The position numbers and the translations under genes are program-made. A stretch of DNA of 64,000 nucleotides from an uncultured Pirellulaceae bacterium (GTDB lineage Bacteria; Planctomycetota; Planctomycetia; Pirellulales; Pirellulaceae): NCBI GenBank assembly GCA_937929805.1, contig CALFUT010000048.1, forward strand, positions 27,115-91,114. Reading direction: 5' to 3'. The notes beneath the pieces are model-generated. The model was not told where the DNA came from and did not search any database. It saw only the letters and a list, made by a program, of their open reading frames with translations. Shown in pieces: positions 63,610 through 64,000 of this stretch (positions are counted from its first letter, which is position 1; the number at the start of each line of letters is the position of its first letter).

Positions 63610-63999
63610 TTATTGTAACGGCACAATGGACTGGCAAGCTACGGGCCTAGTGATGCTCCGCACATGGCGATCATCTTTCATCGATTGAATACTAGGCGGG
63701 ATATTTCGTAGGCCGGTAACAAGGTCTCGCAAACACTGCCGCAACTGCGCTAACTCAAAATGCTTGAAAACAATCTGTGATTCGAAGTTACTTTTGAATA
63801 GAGACCGAAGTTCCGGCAGAACGGGCGTTCGCGTGTGACGGCCTACATCTTTGGTGAAATAGTCGACCCTGAAAAAGTGGCTTCTGTGACCAAAATATTT
63901 TTGGTTTTGGCTGGGAGAAATTTTCACGCCGCCAATACGGGCGGTCGGGTATTGGACCGGGCCATTTGATGGTGGGGAATTGGGCACAGCAGCAGTGAA
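63610..63999 (-). CDS. Uncharacterised ORF reaching the window edge
   Basis: A GTG at 63987 opens 125 residues and the frame stays open to the end of the window, so the true start may lie outside. The segment VDYFTKDVGRHTRTPVLPEL, then LFKSNFESQIVFKHFELAQL, looks protein-like but matches no family I recognise. May be spurious. Confidence 0.3.
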   Translation of the reverse strand, partial: FTAAVPNSPPSNGPVQYPTARIGGVKISPSQNQKYFGHRSHFFRVDYFTKDVGRHTRTPVLPELRSLFKSNFESQIVFKHFELAQLRQCLRDLVTGLRNIPPSIQSMKDDRHVRSITRPVACQSIVPLQ

Positions 64000-64000
64000 T

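Overview
The window looks like chromosomal DNA of a marine planctomycete of the Pirellulaceae type. Several family hallmarks support this: a giant secreted protein that opens with the LEPR-XLL motif, a PEP-CTERM protein, dockerin-like C-termini, a planctomycete-type CxxCH cytochrome protein, an HtrA-like protease with an SHD1 tail, Gfo/Idh/MocA oxidoreductases, and the dispersed palindrome built on TACAAGCCCGAAGCGCCAGC. No rRNA, tRNA, intact insertion sequence or CRISPR array was seen. Family assignments come from reading protein sequence, not from searches.

Layout. 1-8 kb: a TPR protein cut by the window edge; a DoxX-like membrane protein translationally coupled to a secreted oxidoreductase; RtcB RNA ligase; and a ferritin-like/ATP-grasp fusion. 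8-20 kb: FtsH and RecQ on the minus strand, then an ABC ATPase with a permease-CPBP protease fusion, then the large CxxCH protein. 20-30 kb, mostly minus strand: a PEP-CTERM protein, a dockerin-like protein, a Cache-domain protein whose C-terminal half resembles a pentameric ligand-gated ion channel, an AP2-like DNA-binding protein and the 1412-residue LEPR-XLL protein. 30-41 kb: GroEL/GroES, a zinc-ribbon membrane protein, a 1280-residue RND exporter followed by a 7-bp tandem array, a second oxidoreductase, a secreted thioredoxin, a family 2 glycosyltransferase and a polytopic membrane protein.

41.6-46.5 kb is an accessory island of orphan genes that reads more AT-rich than its flanks. It holds paired operator-like palindromes, tandem related micro-ORFs, an HTH-like protein, a nuclease with a broken 5' end, a two-gene cassette with a Cys-rich protein, and the C-terminal remnant of a serine recombinase.

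46.5-64 kb returns to core functions: YifB/ComM, a WYL regulator, a QueC-like enzyme without its zinc cysteines, a GT87-like membrane protein, an HtrA-SHD1 protease, LeuA, a Wza-like export lipoprotein with a planctomycete lipoprotein, a LolCE/LolD pair, LysS and a methyltransferase.

Best candidates for something new: the Cache plus ligand-gated-channel fusion (22376-24502), the micro-ORF/operator locus (41711-43265), the zinc-less QueC homologue (49445-50254) and the diiron/ATP-grasp fusion (5978-8029).
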